NCBI RefSeq assembly: GCF_000959725.1
Contig: NZ_CP009323.1
Span: 4,216,001-4,280,000, forward strand
Length of the DNA: 64,000 nt
Source of the DNA: Burkholderia gladioli
GTDB taxonomy: Bacteria > Pseudomonadota > Gammaproteobacteria > Burkholderiales > Burkholderiaceae
Direction of reading: 5' to 3'
A program made the position numbers and the translations under genes. Of this stretch, positions 51,933 to 61,943 are shown piece after piece. The notes beneath the pieces are model-generated. The model was not told the DNA's origin and did not search any database. It saw only the letters and a list, made by a program, of their open reading frames with translations. Position 1 is the first letter of the stretch, and each line of letters opens with the position of its first letter.

Positions 51933-52784
51933 ATGTCAAGCATTGCCATCACCGATTTGATCGTGTCCAAGGACGTGGACAACGTCCCCCGGCCCGTTGT
52001 CGCGCTGAGCGCCATGACGGTGACGAAGGACTGGGAACATGCGAAGCATCGGCATCGGCGGGCGCAACTGCTTTACTCCGTGCGCGGCATTCTCAACTGC
52101 GAAATTGAAGACGGCGTCTGGATCGTGCCGCCGCAATGCGCGGTATGGATACCAGGAGACTTGCCCCACGCGGCACGCGGATCGGGCGAAACGGAGTGCC
52201 ATTGCCTGTTCGTGGAGCCTGACGCCGCACCGGATCTTCCGAAATCCTGCTGCACGATCTCCGTCTCGCCATTGCTGCGTGAACTGCTTCTGAAGGTGGC
52301 CGGCTTCCCCGAGTTATATCCGCTGGGAAGTCGGGAAGACCGGCTGATTGCCGTGTTGCTGGATGAACTGGCGATGGCGCCGGTGGAAGACCTGCATTTG
52401 CCGATGCCGCGCGATCCGCGATTGCGCCGACTCGCGGAAATGCTGTTGGCCGATCCTACGGACAAAGCCTCGAAGGGCGATTGGGCTACCCGCATCGGCA
52501 TGAGCGAACGAAGCATGAGCCGGCTGCTGATGCACGAAATCGGCATGAGCTTCGGACGCTGGCGCCGGCAACTGCATGTGATCCTTGCACTCCAACGCCT
52601 GACGAAAGGCGAAAGCGTGCAAACGGTGGCGCTGGAACTGGGCTACGAAAATGCCAGCGGGTTCGTCACCATGTTCCGCAAGGCGGTAGGCAAGCCGCCA
52701 GCTCGATACCTTGCCGATCGAACGACAAACGCACAGGCTGCTGCCATCCGCGGCATCGTGCTTGCCGATCAGGTCTCGCCTTGA
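51933..52784 (+). CDS. AraC-family transcriptional regulator
   Basis: AraC regulator of 283 residues, cupin sensor (KHRHRRAQLLYSVRGILNCE; VWIVPPQCAVWIPGDLPHAA) and C-terminal double helix-turn-helix (GDWATRIGMSERSMSRLLMH; ESVQTVALELGYENASGFVT). It resembles the other AraC protein at 46776 in fold and motif order (both NimR-like). No enzyme or exporter is divergent: the opposite gene is the unknown 51286-51705 reading frame, whose start lies 228 bp away, so that gene is the only positional target. Confidence 0.9.
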   Translation: MSSIAITDLIVSKDVDNVPRPVVALSAMTVTKDWEHAKHRHRRAQLLYSVRGILNCEIEDGVWIVPPQCAVWIPGDLPHAARGSGETECHCLFVEPDAAPDLPKSCCTISVSPLLRELLLKVAGFPELYPLGSREDRLIAVLLDELAMAPVEDLHLPMPRDPRLRRLAEMLLADPTDKASKGDWATRIGMSERSMSRLLMHEIGMSFGRWRRQLHVILALQRLTKGESVQTVALELGYENASGFVTMFRKAVGKPPARYLADRTTNAQAAAIRGIVLADQVSP

Positions 52785-52896
52785 CTGCAGCGTGCGCTCG
52801 TTCACCGAGCATGGAACCCGACGGAAAACCCGGAGATAGCGCCTGGGCATCAGCGCCAAGCTGCCGTCGAATTTGGCGAGCTCGGTTCGCGCTCGC

Positions 52897-53469
52897 CTAT
52901 CCTCTTCTGCCTTGGACCATCCGACATTCCGCACACTTCATGGTGATGGTGAAAGCTGACTCCTCGTCGAGATCGAAGCCTTCCTGACTCGCCAACGATC
53001 GGAGATGCTCGAGTAAGACCCGATCCTCGATAAAAACCAACCGCGCGCCACAGTGGCAGCGCATGGTGTCGTTCTGAAGATTCTTCCTGTCCGGCTTGAG
53101 CGCGTAGAGAGCACGGCCTTGCGCGCCTTCCATACGGACCAGCAATCCCGAGGTCCATAAATCGTTCAGCGCCCGGTAGATCGAGGCCGGTTTGAGGCTG
53201 TCGAATTGCGTGCAGAGGATGCGATACATTTGACTCGCATCGAGACAGCGCGGCGCCACCTGTTCCAGTACGGACAACACACTGGTACGAGCGATCGTCG
53301 GGCGCAGGCGGCTAGCGGCCAATCGTTGCTCCTGAGACGACATCGGCGATCTGGTCGCCGGACAGGCTGCTGCGGTGTGCTTCATCGTCTGGTTGCCTGA
53401 CGGCAGGCTCTTGCTACCGAACGATGTAATCAGGTCAATGATCCGAGGCGGGTCGTCGTGCGGGTCCAT
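52897..53469 (-). CDS. Fur-family transcriptional regulator
   Basis: Metalloregulator of 190 residues, longer than typical Fur (about 150) because of an N-terminal extension of some 40 residues. Winged helix: RTSVLSVLEQVAPRCLDASQMYRI, LCTQFDSLKPASIYRALNDL; metal region: RCHCGARLVFIED and a second Cys pair KCAECRM near the C-terminus. The typical HHHDH strand reads QNDTMRCHCG, so the regulatory metal site is altered, and Zur-like or other sensing is possible. ATG at 53469 has AAGGAA before it. It lies 124 bp after the RND efflux genes and may respond to metals or oxidants linked to that pump. Confidence 0.82.
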   Translation of the reverse strand: MDPHDDPPRIIDLITSFGSKSLPSGNQTMKHTAAACPATRSPMSSQEQRLAASRLRPTIARTSVLSVLEQVAPRCLDASQMYRILCTQFDSLKPASIYRALNDLWTSGLLVRMEGAQGRALYALKPDRKNLQNDTMRCHCGARLVFIEDRVLLEHLRSLASQEGFDLDEESAFTITMKCAECRMVQGRRG

Positions 53470-53593
53470 ATCCGTATTCCTTCGCTATGCCGGATCTCCG
53501 GTTGTTCGTGACAACGCCGAGCCGCGTGGCTAATGGTTGGTATCGGACATCGGCGCGACGGTGAGGTCGCCAACGCGCCGACGCCCTCGGGCA

Positions 53594-55063
53594 TTACTGC
53601 GTACTGGCCTGCTCCCAGCCACCACCAAGCGCCTTGAATACGCTAACTCGCGCAGAGCCGACGCGCTGGTCGGCCGCGGCCACCTGGGCTTTCGCATCGA
53701 TCAGGCTGGTCTGTGCCACGATCACGTCGAGGTAGCTGATCGAGCCCGCCCGGTAACGCTGGTCAGCCAGCTGGAAAGCGTTCTTCGCCCGCTCGCGCGC
53801 GTCGATCAAGGCATCACGTTGCTGCATTGCCGCGTCATAGGCACTCAACGATTGCTCGGACTCCTTCAGGGCATTCAGCACGGTGCCATCGAAACTGGCC
53901 AGCGATGCCGCGCTTTGTGCCCTCGCCTGTGCGATGCGACTGCGAGCCACCATCATGTTGGGGAACGTCCAGGAGATGAGTGGCCCAAAAGAGAAGGACA
54001 AGGTGCGATTGCCTTTCAGGTAGTCGTCACGCAGGTAGTTACCCGAGGCGCCCAGCGTGACGCGCGGATAGAGATCCGCCACGGCCACGCCAATGCGGGC
54101 GGTATCTGCCGCCAGTTGGCGCTCGGCCTGACGCACGTCCGGCCGACGGCGCAGCAGCGCGGTGCCGTCGCCGACCGGCAACGCACCGGCAATCTCGGGA
54201 GCCTCGGTGCAGGCACGCGCCGCTTCCGGCACTTGCGAGGGCGTGCGCCCCATCAACGCGGCCAGCTCGAACAGTGCGGCCTCGCGCTGGCCTTGCAATG
54301 GCGGCAAGGCGGCCTGGGCCTGGGCCAGCGTGACGCCAGCCCGTTCCACGTCCAGATGCGACGCCGAGCCCGCATGCGCCTGGCTGTCGATGAGATCCAG
54401 GCTGCGCCGTGCCAGCTCGACGGACGAGCGCGCCACGCCGATGGACTCACCGTAGCTGCAGGCGTCCACATAGGCCCGCGTCGTCTCCGCAACGACAACT
54501 ACCCTGGCGGCATCGTAGGCGGCGGCGACTGCATCGGTGTCGTCGCGAGCAGCCTCGATGTCGCGCCTGACCCGACCGAACAGATCGAGTTCATAGGAGA
54601 CGTCGAGGCCGGCGCTTTCACTCCATTGCGCGGGGGCCTGGCCGGTGCCCGTCCACGTGGTCTGATCGCGCCCGTATCCCACGCCTCCCGACAGACTGGT
54701 CGAAGGGAATTGCCCGCTGCGTGCTTCCTTGTAGATGGCCCGCGCGCGACCGAGGTTGGCCATCGCCACGCGCAGGTTGGTGTTGGCCGACAAGGCTTCC
54801 TGCACCAGATTGTTGAGCGTGGGATCGTCATACAGCTTCCACCAGTTCGCAGGCAGCGCTTCGGCAACATCCGTATTGGCTGGGTGACTGACGAAGGGAC
54901 CCGCCGCGGTCTCCGGCAAGGCCGGTGCGTGGTAATCGGGGCCGCTGGCGCAGCCTGCGGTGATCATGGCGAGGGCAATCGCCATGATCGCAGCGCGCGG
55001 ACGGGCAAGCTTCACCGGACGCGACACCACCGGCATCGCGGGAATCGGTTCAAAGGGCGACAT
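53594..55063 (-). CDS. NodT-family outer-membrane efflux lipoprotein
   Basis: Outer-membrane channel of 489 residues of the OprM/NodT class. N-terminal lipobox MITAGCAS (Cys near residue 38) directs lipid anchoring; the two-fold repeat of the OEP family is seen as NNLVQEALSANTNLRVAMAN and LLRRRPDVRQAERQLAAD, with QRYRAGSISYLDVIVAQ near the end. It overlaps the pump gene by 14 bp and completes the tripartite system. Confidence 0.92.
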   Translation of the reverse strand: MSPFEPIPAMPVVSRPVKLARPRAAIMAIALAMITAGCASGPDYHAPALPETAAGPFVSHPANTDVAEALPANWWKLYDDPTLNNLVQEALSANTNLRVAMANLGRARAIYKEARSGQFPSTSLSGGVGYGRDQTTWTGTGQAPAQWSESAGLDVSYELDLFGRVRRDIEAARDDTDAVAAAYDAARVVVVAETTRAYVDACSYGESIGVARSSVELARRSLDLIDSQAHAGSASHLDVERAGVTLAQAQAALPPLQGQREAALFELAALMGRTPSQVPEAARACTEAPEIAGALPVGDGTALLRRRPDVRQAERQLAADTARIGVAVADLYPRVTLGASGNYLRDDYLKGNRTLSFSFGPLISWTFPNMMVARSRIAQARAQSAASLASFDGTVLNALKESEQSLSAYDAAMQQRDALIDARERAKNAFQLADQRYRAGSISYLDVIVAQTSLIDAKAQVAAADQRVGSARVSVFKALGGGWEQASTQ

Positions 55064-58000
55064 CGGGAGCCTCCGCAGTAGCGAGTTCGCGGGCGCGAGG
55101 ACTTTCCGCCGTTGCCCGGTGATCCTTGGCGATGAAGCTGTAGACCGTGGGTAGCACGAACAGCGTGAAGAAGGTGCCGACCATCATGCCCATCACCACC
55201 ACGATGCCGATGGAGAACCGGCTGGCCGAGCCCGCGCCGTCTGCGAACAACAGCGGCACAAGGCCGGCGACCATTGCCGCGGTGGTCATCAGCACAGGAC
55301 GCATCCGCACCGCCGCCGCCTTCTCGATAGCTTCGATGCGGCTCAGGTTTTCGTGGTGCTGGATATGATTGGCGAAGGTGACCATCAGGATGCCGTGCTT
55401 GGAGATCAGGCCGATCAAGGTGACCAATCCGATCTGGGTGTAGATATTGAGCGTGGCAAAGCCGAGCCACAGCGGCACCAGCGCGCCGCAGACCGCCAGC
55501 GGCACCGTCACCAGGATCACCAGCGGATCGCGCAGGCTCTCGAATTGCGCCGCCAGCACCAGGAAGATCACCACCAATGCGAAGCAGAAGGAGACCAGCA
55601 GGCGGTTGCCCTCCTGCACGAACTGGCGGCTGTCGCTGAGCCAGTCCACACTGGTGCCCGGCGGCAGGGGCTGTGATTGCAGGAACTTCACGGCCTCGCC
55701 CATGCTCACGCCCGGCGCCGGCAGCATCTCGAGCGTGGCTGAGTTCATCTGGCCGAACTGGGTGAGCTGGTTCGCTTGCGGGCGCATCTCGACTCGCGTC
55801 ACAGTGGACAGTGGCACCAGCGCGCCGGAGGTCGTCTTGACATAGAAGCGCCCAAGGTCTTGCGCAGTCATGCGCTCGGTACCGCGCACTTGCGGGATCA
55901 CGTCATAGGAGCGATCGTGGAAGTTGAAGCGATTGACGTAGTTTTCGCCAACCAGCACGGCCAGCGTATCGGCGATGGACTGCATCGTCACGCCCATCTC
56001 ACTGGCCTTCGCATTGTCGATCGTAATGTGCGCCTGCGGGCTGTCATAGGACAGGTCGTTCTGCACGTAGAGGAACAGGCCGCTGGCATAGGCCGCTGCC
56101 TTGATCTTCTCCCCGGTCTCGTACAGCACCTTGAAGTCGTCGGGCGAGCGCAGCACCATCTGCACCGGCAGGCCGCCGCTGGAACCCGGTAACGGGGGCA
56201 ACTGCACGGCGGTCAAGGTCTCCCCGTCGATGGCGCCGCCGGCGGCTTGAATCTGCCCCTGGATTGCAGTGGCCGACCGTTTGCGTTTCGACCAATCCTT
56301 GAGGATCGCGCCGCCGAGCATCATGTTCTGGCCACCGGCGGCGTCGCCGATATTCATGAAGCTGCTGTCGAACTCGGGAATCGTCTCGAACAGTTTCTCG
56401 ATCTGCCGGGCATAGCGGGCGGTGTAGCCCACGCCGGCATATTGCGGCGCCTTGGTGACGACGATGACGGCGCCCTGATCCTCGGTCGGCGCCAGTTCGC
56501 GGCGGGTACCGGTGAACAGCACGACGATGGCGGCCAGCACGGCCACGCCGACCAGCAGCACCGCACCGCGAGCGGCTAGCGTGCGGGCCAGCAAGCGCCC
56601 ATAGAACGCCGTCAGTCCTTCCATGTAGTGCTCGACCCGCTTCGCCAGCCGCCCCTCGCCCTGCCTGGAACTGAGCAGCATCGAGCTCATCACCGGCGAG
56701 AGCGTCAGCGCGACCACCCCGGAGACGATGACCGAGCCGGCCAATGTGAAGGCGAACTCCTTGAACAGCGCGCCGGTCAGCCCCCCCATCATGCCGATTG
56801 GCGCGTAGACCGCCGCCAGCGTGATCGTCATGGCGATCACCGGACCGACGATTTCGCGTGCGCCGAGCAGTGCCGCACGCACCGGTGTCAGCCCCTCCTC
56901 GATATGTCGATGGATATTCTCCACCACGACGATGGCATCATCCACCACCAGTCCGATCGCCAGCACCATCGCCAGCAGTGTCAACAAGTTGATCGAGAAA
57001 CCGCAGACCAGCATCAACGCAGCGGTACCGACCAGCGACAGCGGAATGGTGACGACCGGAATGATCACCGCGCGAAAAGTGCCGAGGAACAGGAAGATCA
57101 CCGCGATCACGATCACGATGGCTTCCACCAGTGTGCGTTTTACCTCCTCGATGGAGGCATTGACGAAGCGCGCCACGTTGTAGTTAGGCGCCACCGTCAA
57201 TCCCGGGGGTGCCATTGCACGAATCCTGGTCAGCAGTTCGTTGGCATGCTTGACGATCTCCAGCGGGTTTCCATCGGGCGTGGGCTGGAGGGCGACGAAG
57301 ATCGCGGGTATGCCGGTGGCGAACGAGAGGTTGTTGTAGTTTTGGCCACCGATTTCCACCGTGGCGACATCCGACAGCCGCACTATGCCTGCGTCGGGGC
57401 TGGACTTCACGACCATCTGGCGGAAATCCTCGACGCTGCGCAAATCGGTGGCGGCGCTGATGTTGGTGACGGTGAGCGAACTCTTGAGCTGGCCCGGCGC
57501 GGCCTGCACATTGTTGGCGCGCAAAGCGGCCGAGATCTCGCCGGCCGACAGCCCGTGCGCGGCCAACCTCACAGGGTCGATCCAGATGCGCATGGCCAGC
57601 GTCTGGCCGCCATAGACGTCCGCGGAGGCGACTCCCGGAATGCTGGTAAGCAGAGGCTGCGCGACCCGCGATGCGAAGTCCGTCACTTGCGGGATCGACA
57701 GCGTCTTGCTGTAGAAGGCGATGTATTGCACGGCCGTGCCGCCCTCGGTGGACTTGCTGATGACCGGATCGGTGATACCCGCGGGCAACTGGTACTTGAC
57801 CTGCTGCACCTTGGCAAGAATTTCAGTCATCGCTCGATCGGCGTTGGCGTTGAGCACCAAGCGCGCCTTGATCTCGCTCTTGCCTTGCGTGGTAGTCGAA
57901 CTCAGATATTCAATACCGCTGGCCGTGGCGATGGACTGCGCGATCGGCGTGGTCACGAAACCCTGCATCACGTCCTGGGTTGCCCCCGGAAGCGTGGTAC

Positions 58001-58142
58001 TGACGGTAATGGTGGCGTTTTCGAGATATGGGTATTGCCGCACCGGCAACAGGAAAATCGAGGTGGCGCCCGTCAGCAGAATGAGCAGGCTGACCACCAG
58101 TGCCAGGATGGGCCGACGGATAAAGATGTCTGTAAAGCGCAT
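55050..58142 (-). CDS. RND efflux pump, inner-membrane proton antiporter
   Basis: AcrB/MexF-type transporter of 1,030 residues; the ATG at 58142 (MRFTDIFIRRPILALVVSLL) is the family start. Signals: twelve membrane helices in two blocks, the proton-relay pair in GLVVDDAIVVVENI, the conserved Lys in GLISKHGILMVTFAN, and two large periplasmic loops. It exports drugs, fatty acids or solvents using the proton gradient. Order on the strand: adaptor, pump, channel. Substrate spectrum cannot be read; no regulator of the TetR or LysR type is attached. Confidence 0.95.
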   Translation of the reverse strand: MRFTDIFIRRPILALVVSLLILLTGATSIFLLPVRQYPYLENATITVSTTLPGATQDVMQGFVTTPIAQSIATASGIEYLSSTTTQGKSEIKARLVLNANADRAMTEILAKVQQVKYQLPAGITDPVISKSTEGGTAVQYIAFYSKTLSIPQVTDFASRVAQPLLTSIPGVASADVYGGQTLAMRIWIDPVRLAAHGLSAGEISAALRANNVQAAPGQLKSSLTVTNISAATDLRSVEDFRQMVVKSSPDAGIVRLSDVATVEIGGQNYNNLSFATGIPAIFVALQPTPDGNPLEIVKHANELLTRIRAMAPPGLTVAPNYNVARFVNASIEEVKRTLVEAIVIVIAVIFLFLGTFRAVIIPVVTIPLSLVGTAALMLVCGFSINLLTLLAMVLAIGLVVDDAIVVVENIHRHIEEGLTPVRAALLGAREIVGPVIAMTITLAAVYAPIGMMGGLTGALFKEFAFTLAGSVIVSGVVALTLSPVMSSMLLSSRQGEGRLAKRVEHYMEGLTAFYGRLLARTLAARGAVLLVGVAVLAAIVVLFTGTRRELAPTEDQGAVIVVTKAPQYAGVGYTARYARQIEKLFETIPEFDSSFMNIGDAAGGQNMMLGGAILKDWSKRKRSATAIQGQIQAAGGAIDGETLTAVQLPPLPGSSGGLPVQMVLRSPDDFKVLYETGEKIKAAAYASGLFLYVQNDLSYDSPQAHITIDNAKASEMGVTMQSIADTLAVLVGENYVNRFNFHDRSYDVIPQVRGTERMTAQDLGRFYVKTTSGALVPLSTVTRVEMRPQANQLTQFGQMNSATLEMLPAPGVSMGEAVKFLQSQPLPPGTSVDWLSDSRQFVQEGNRLLVSFCFALVVIFLVLAAQFESLRDPLVILVTVPLAVCGALVPLWLGFATLNIYTQIGLVTLIGLISKHGILMVTFANHIQHHENLSRIEAIEKAAAVRMRPVLMTTAAMVAGLVPLLFADGAGSASRFSIGIVVVMGMMVGTFFTLFVLPTVYSFIAKDHRATAESPRARELATAEAPDVAL

Positions 58143-58155
58143 GGCGTGGTTTCCT

Positions 58156-59304
58156 TTACCGCGTGCTGGCGCTGGAGGAAACAACGGCCGAGTCGCTCGG
58201 CGTCGCCGTCGCCGAAGGGGGCGCGCTGCTGATTTTTACGGCTGCACCGGGCGGCAGACGGTTCTGGCCGGCCATCACCACGATGTCGCCGGGCTTGACG
58301 CCTTGGGTGACTAGAACATCTTCCCCGAGCTGGCGGCCGGTGACGACCGGCACGGCAACCGCCTTGCCGACTCCCTGCGCATCGGCGCCTTTCACGACCA
58401 CCACACTGTCGCCCGAGGCAGAAGTCTGGATCGCCGTCAGCGGCAATACGATATTGTCGGTCGTGGCGGGCAATGCCAGCCGCGCAGTCACGTACATGCC
58501 GGATTTCAGCAACCGGTCGGTATTGGGCAACAGCGCCTGGATGGCCACATTGCGGGTTTCTCCATCGATACGCGGTTCGATGGTGCTGATCTTGGCCGTG
58601 AACACCCTGCCCGGCACCGCATCCACCGTTACCTGAACCGGTGCACCCAGCGTCAGCTCGGGCAAGTCCTGCTGCGGCAACGTGAAGTTGACATAGAGCG
58701 GGTCGAGTTGGGTCAGCGTGGCGATCGCATCCCCGGCGTTGAGATACTGACCCAGGTTGATCCGTCGGATGCCTAACTGACCGGAGAACGGCGCACGGAT
58801 CGTCTTTTGCTGGATGCGTGCGTCCAGTTGCCGAACTGCCGCGGCAGCCTGGGCGGCGTCCGCCTTGTGTTGCTCGAGCAATTCGCGCGGCTCGGCCCCG
58901 GTAGGCGCCAACGCTTGCGAACGCCTGAGTTGCAGCTGTGCGAAATCGGCTTTAGCCACGGCGGCGGCACGATCAGCCTGCTCGGGGGCATCGTAGAGTT
59001 GAATCAGCGCCGCCCCTTCCTTGACGGACTGCCCTGCGTCGAAATCGATGGCAGTCACTCGCCCCGAGGTATCGGGAGCCAGCATCACTTCACGCACGGC
59101 TCGCAAGCTGCCGACGGCCTGCCACTCCTCGGCCACGCTGCGGGGCTCTGCACGGATTGTCGAGACGGGCATCGGCGGCATGGCCTGTTGTTCCGCGCCG
59201 CCGCTTCGAGCAGCGCGCCAGGCATACAGAAGGCCGAAAACCACGGCCAGCCCGACAACGCTCACGACAATGGGTTTGGCACGGGAGATCGCGGCGGAGC
59301 TCAT
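58156..59304 (-). CDS. RND efflux periplasmic adaptor (HlyD/MFP family)
   Basis: Membrane-fusion protein of 382 residues. N-terminal anchor VVSVVGLAVVFGLLYAW; then VMLAPDTSGRVTAIDFDAGQ (lipoyl half), QALAPTGAEPRELLEQHKAD and AAQAAAAVRQLDARIQQKTI (hairpin), RAPFSGQLGIRRINLGQYL (second lipoyl half), and beta-barrel region. An ATG at 59316 is in frame four codons upstream; I prefer 59304 (MSSAAISRAKPIV), which has a G-run close before it. It is the first gene of the efflux operon; 13 bp separate it from the pump. Confidence 0.92.
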   Translation of the reverse strand: MSSAAISRAKPIVVSVVGLAVVFGLLYAWRAARSGGAEQQAMPPMPVSTIRAEPRSVAEEWQAVGSLRAVREVMLAPDTSGRVTAIDFDAGQSVKEGAALIQLYDAPEQADRAAAVAKADFAQLQLRRSQALAPTGAEPRELLEQHKADAAQAAAAVRQLDARIQQKTIRAPFSGQLGIRRINLGQYLNAGDAIATLTQLDPLYVNFTLPQQDLPELTLGAPVQVTVDAVPGRVFTAKISTIEPRIDGETRNVAIQALLPNTDRLLKSGMYVTARLALPATTDNIVLPLTAIQTSASGDSVVVVKGADAQGVGKAVAVPVVTGRQLGEDVLVTQGVKPGDIVVMAGQNRLPPGAAVKISSAPPSATATPSDSAVVSSSASTR

Positions 59305-59316
59305 GCGCCCCCCCAT

Positions 59317-59657
59317 TGAAAAAGGAGGATCGAGATGGCGCGTGATCGACCGCGCATGGCCGATCTGCCGATGATGTGTGAGTGCACGGGTATTCCTCGA
59401 AAAAGACGAAGTACTCGGCCGGCCACATTGACACTCCGACGACAGGAGGCATGGCAGGCCAGGATGAGGCGGAGCCTATCCGTGCAAGCACCTTTCTACA
59501 TTGCGAAATCTAGTCAACATATTTCGCATTACGGCCATTTCGACAGGAAATCACTCGTCTGGCCTGATTGGATAAGGACTTGGCCAAATTTCGCTACTGA
59601 GACATCTCGGGGGATCGGTAAATTGACGACCTCGAAAATGAAAATGAGTCTCGTTTA
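59317..59657. other. Intergenic region between efflux operon and TonB-dependent receptor
   Basis: 341 bp with no convincing gene. It holds an 8-bp inverted repeat TGCGAAAT (59502-59509) and ATTTCGCA (59521-59528) around an 11-base spacer, and an AATTTCGC half-site again near 59588. It is clearly AT-richer than the flanking genes, and should contain the promoters of the two divergent transcription units. Confidence 0.5.
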
Positions 59658-61943
59658 ATGTCTAGCACGCCTCATATTGAAGGGCAATGCGCGGTACATC
59701 GCGCTCCCCTTCATCAATCCCTTGGCAGAAGTTCGGGCTCGATCGATGCGGTGCGCGAAGGGCTCCCGGCATGTGGCTCACGTATGGTCCGTACCGTCCG
59801 ACATACATGGCTCAACGCAACGATTGCCGCAGCCGTCGCCGTCGCTGCTCCAGACGTGTTAGCTACCGAGGGAAAGCAAGCGCAATCGACCACCGAGTCG
59901 TCGGATAGCGGCACGTCAGCATCGAGCGCAGAGAGCACCGTCCTCGAGCCCGTCACGGTCACTGCACGGAAAACGACCGAACGCCTTCAGGATGTGCCTG
60001 AAAGCATCACGGTTTTGCAGGCGAAGACCCTGAAGGAATCGCCCTTCGATCCCGGCGTGGCGATCGCCGGGCATGCGCCCAATGTGCAATGGGTCAACCG
60101 CAGCACGGGCTCGCAGTGGTTCTCAATTCGCGGCGTCAGCTCACTTGGGACGCCTGCCAACTACTCCGACGGCACGATCGCATTCAATGTCGACGGTGTG
60201 CCCAACAGCATGATGAGCGCGTCGAACATGCTGCTCGACGTCGACCATATCGAAGTCCTGCGCGGTCCCCAAGGCACGCTATGGGGAACCAATGCACTGG
60301 GCGGTGCCATCAACGTTGTCACGAAACAGCCTGACGGAACTCGAGATGTTCACGTGACAACCGAGGTCGGCGAACACGGATATCGCATGGGCGAGGCAGT
60401 TCTTGGCGGCAACATCGTGCCCGGTGAACTCGACGGACGGATGGCGATCCGTTATGGCCATGAGGATGGTGATGTACGCAGCCTCTACACCGACAAGCTG
60501 GGCAAGCGCAACATAGGTGCATTCCGTGGAGGACTACGCTTCACGGGGCTGGACGACACGCTCGTCACACTGACGGGTACCTATCTGCACGATCAGGCCA
60601 ACGCCCCGCTATACCTGCTGCGCAGCGCCAGTCAGTTTCCGACCAGTGGCATCCTGACCGAGCCGGACTCGAAAGTGACGCAAACGGGCGCCACCCTGAC
60701 CATCGAACATTTTTTCGACCATTCTCAGCTCACGTCCATCAGTTCCTACCAGCACAACAAGCTGGACAGCGAACTCGACACCGTGGACAAACTTGTCTAT
60801 GACGCGATCGGGTATCCCGCGTCCAGTAACGTGGGCCACTCGACGGATCAGGAAAACATTTTCAGCCAGGAGATTCGGCTGAATTCGCTCGAGGGTGCCC
60901 CGGTTCGCTGGGTCGTCGGTGCCAGTGCCATGCGAACCAACGGCATACGCTGGTGCAGCAGTACGCAGTGCGCGCCGCCTCCGTATTCCGGCTCAGTCAC
61001 GATGACAAGCGATCTCGACACGACGAATCTAGGACTGTTCGGGGACATTTCGATCCCCTTTGCGAACCGCTGGGAATTCTCGATCGGCGGTCGGGTAAGC
61101 CATGACCATATCGAGATGAAGCAGGACAACTCCCTGGGCCTTGCGTCGCTGACCGGCTCCAACTCGACGTCGCAAACCTATCCGACAGGGCGGGTAGCAT
61201 TGTCGTATAAGTGGACGAACGACATTCAAAGCTACGTGTCGGTTGCTCGTGGTCACGCGTCACGGGTGTACGCGCTTTTTAGCTATCCGATCGATGGCGT
61301 CGTGGCCAACCCCTATCCGGCCGCTTTGGGTTGGACTTACGAGACAGGCGTCAAGGCCGATCTTCTTAGTCATCGTCTTCAGATCGACGCCAGCGTCTAT
61401 CACAACGACATCAAGAACGGTGTCATGTCCTATCTCGATCCTTCGCTCGGCGCTTTTCGGACGACATACCAGGACTACAAGACCAGTGGTTTCGAGTTGC
61501 AGGCACGCGCGCTCATCGCTGAAGGCTTGAGCTTCTCCGGGGGCGTCGGCTATATCCATAGCGAACTGGGAGCGAACGGCGCCGCAGTCAATACGGTCGC
61601 AGGCAATCCTGTTCCGAACACACCGAAATGGACGGCGACGGCCGGGCTGCAATACGAAACATCAGCCAAGATCATTCATTTGCCAGGCAAGCTCTCGGCC
61701 GACCTGCAATACCAATATACGGGCAAGCGCACCGCGGATATCGACAAATCTTATTACTTTGATGCCTATAGCCTCGTGAATGCCCGGATCGGATGGCGGA
61801 ACAAGGATCTCGAAGTCTATCTGTTCGGCCGTAATCTTTTCGACAAACGCTACGAAACCTTCGGCAACCTGTACTACGGCATGCAGCTGGTTTCGGTCGG
61901 TCGCGGTCGTATTTTGGGAGCAGGTCTGACCAAAAGCTTTTGA
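59658..61943 (+). CDS. TonB-dependent outer-membrane receptor
   Basis: Receptor of 761 residues (or 719 from ATG 59784). The N-terminal plug has LEPVTVTARKTTERLQDVPES, the TonB-box-like segment and plug entrance, followed by IEVLRGPQGTLWGTNALGGA and INVVTKQPDG; the barrel ends VGRGRILGAGLTKSF with terminal Phe. The signal peptide is clearest after ATG 59784 (VRHTWLNATIAAAVAVAAPD, VLA), so that start is equally likely; the family mark is strong from either. It probably imports a siderophore or plant-derived compound. No TonB/ExbBD or enzyme genes adjoin; the inverted repeat upstream may be its control site. Confidence 0.9.
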   Translation: MSSTPHIEGQCAVHRAPLHQSLGRSSGSIDAVREGLPACGSRMVRTVRHTWLNATIAAAVAVAAPDVLATEGKQAQSTTESSDSGTSASSAESTVLEPVTVTARKTTERLQDVPESITVLQAKTLKESPFDPGVAIAGHAPNVQWVNRSTGSQWFSIRGVSSLGTPANYSDGTIAFNVDGVPNSMMSASNMLLDVDHIEVLRGPQGTLWGTNALGGAINVVTKQPDGTRDVHVTTEVGEHGYRMGEAVLGGNIVPGELDGRMAIRYGHEDGDVRSLYTDKLGKRNIGAFRGGLRFTGLDDTLVTLTGTYLHDQANAPLYLLRSASQFPTSGILTEPDSKVTQTGATLTIEHFFDHSQLTSISSYQHNKLDSELDTVDKLVYDAIGYPASSNVGHSTDQENIFSQEIRLNSLEGAPVRWVVGASAMRTNGIRWCSSTQCAPPPYSGSVTMTSDLDTTNLGLFGDISIPFANRWEFSIGGRVSHDHIEMKQDNSLGLASLTGSNSTSQTYPTGRVALSYKWTNDIQSYVSVARGHASRVYALFSYPIDGVVANPYPAALGWTYETGVKADLLSHRLQIDASVYHNDIKNGVMSYLDPSLGAFRTTYQDYKTSGFELQARALIAEGLSFSGGVGYIHSELGANGAAVNTVAGNPVPNTPKWTATAGLQYETSAKIIHLPGKLSADLQYQYTGKRTADIDKSYYFDAYSLVNARIGWRNKDLEVYLFGRNLFDKRYETFGNLYYGMQLVSVGRGRILGAGLTKSF

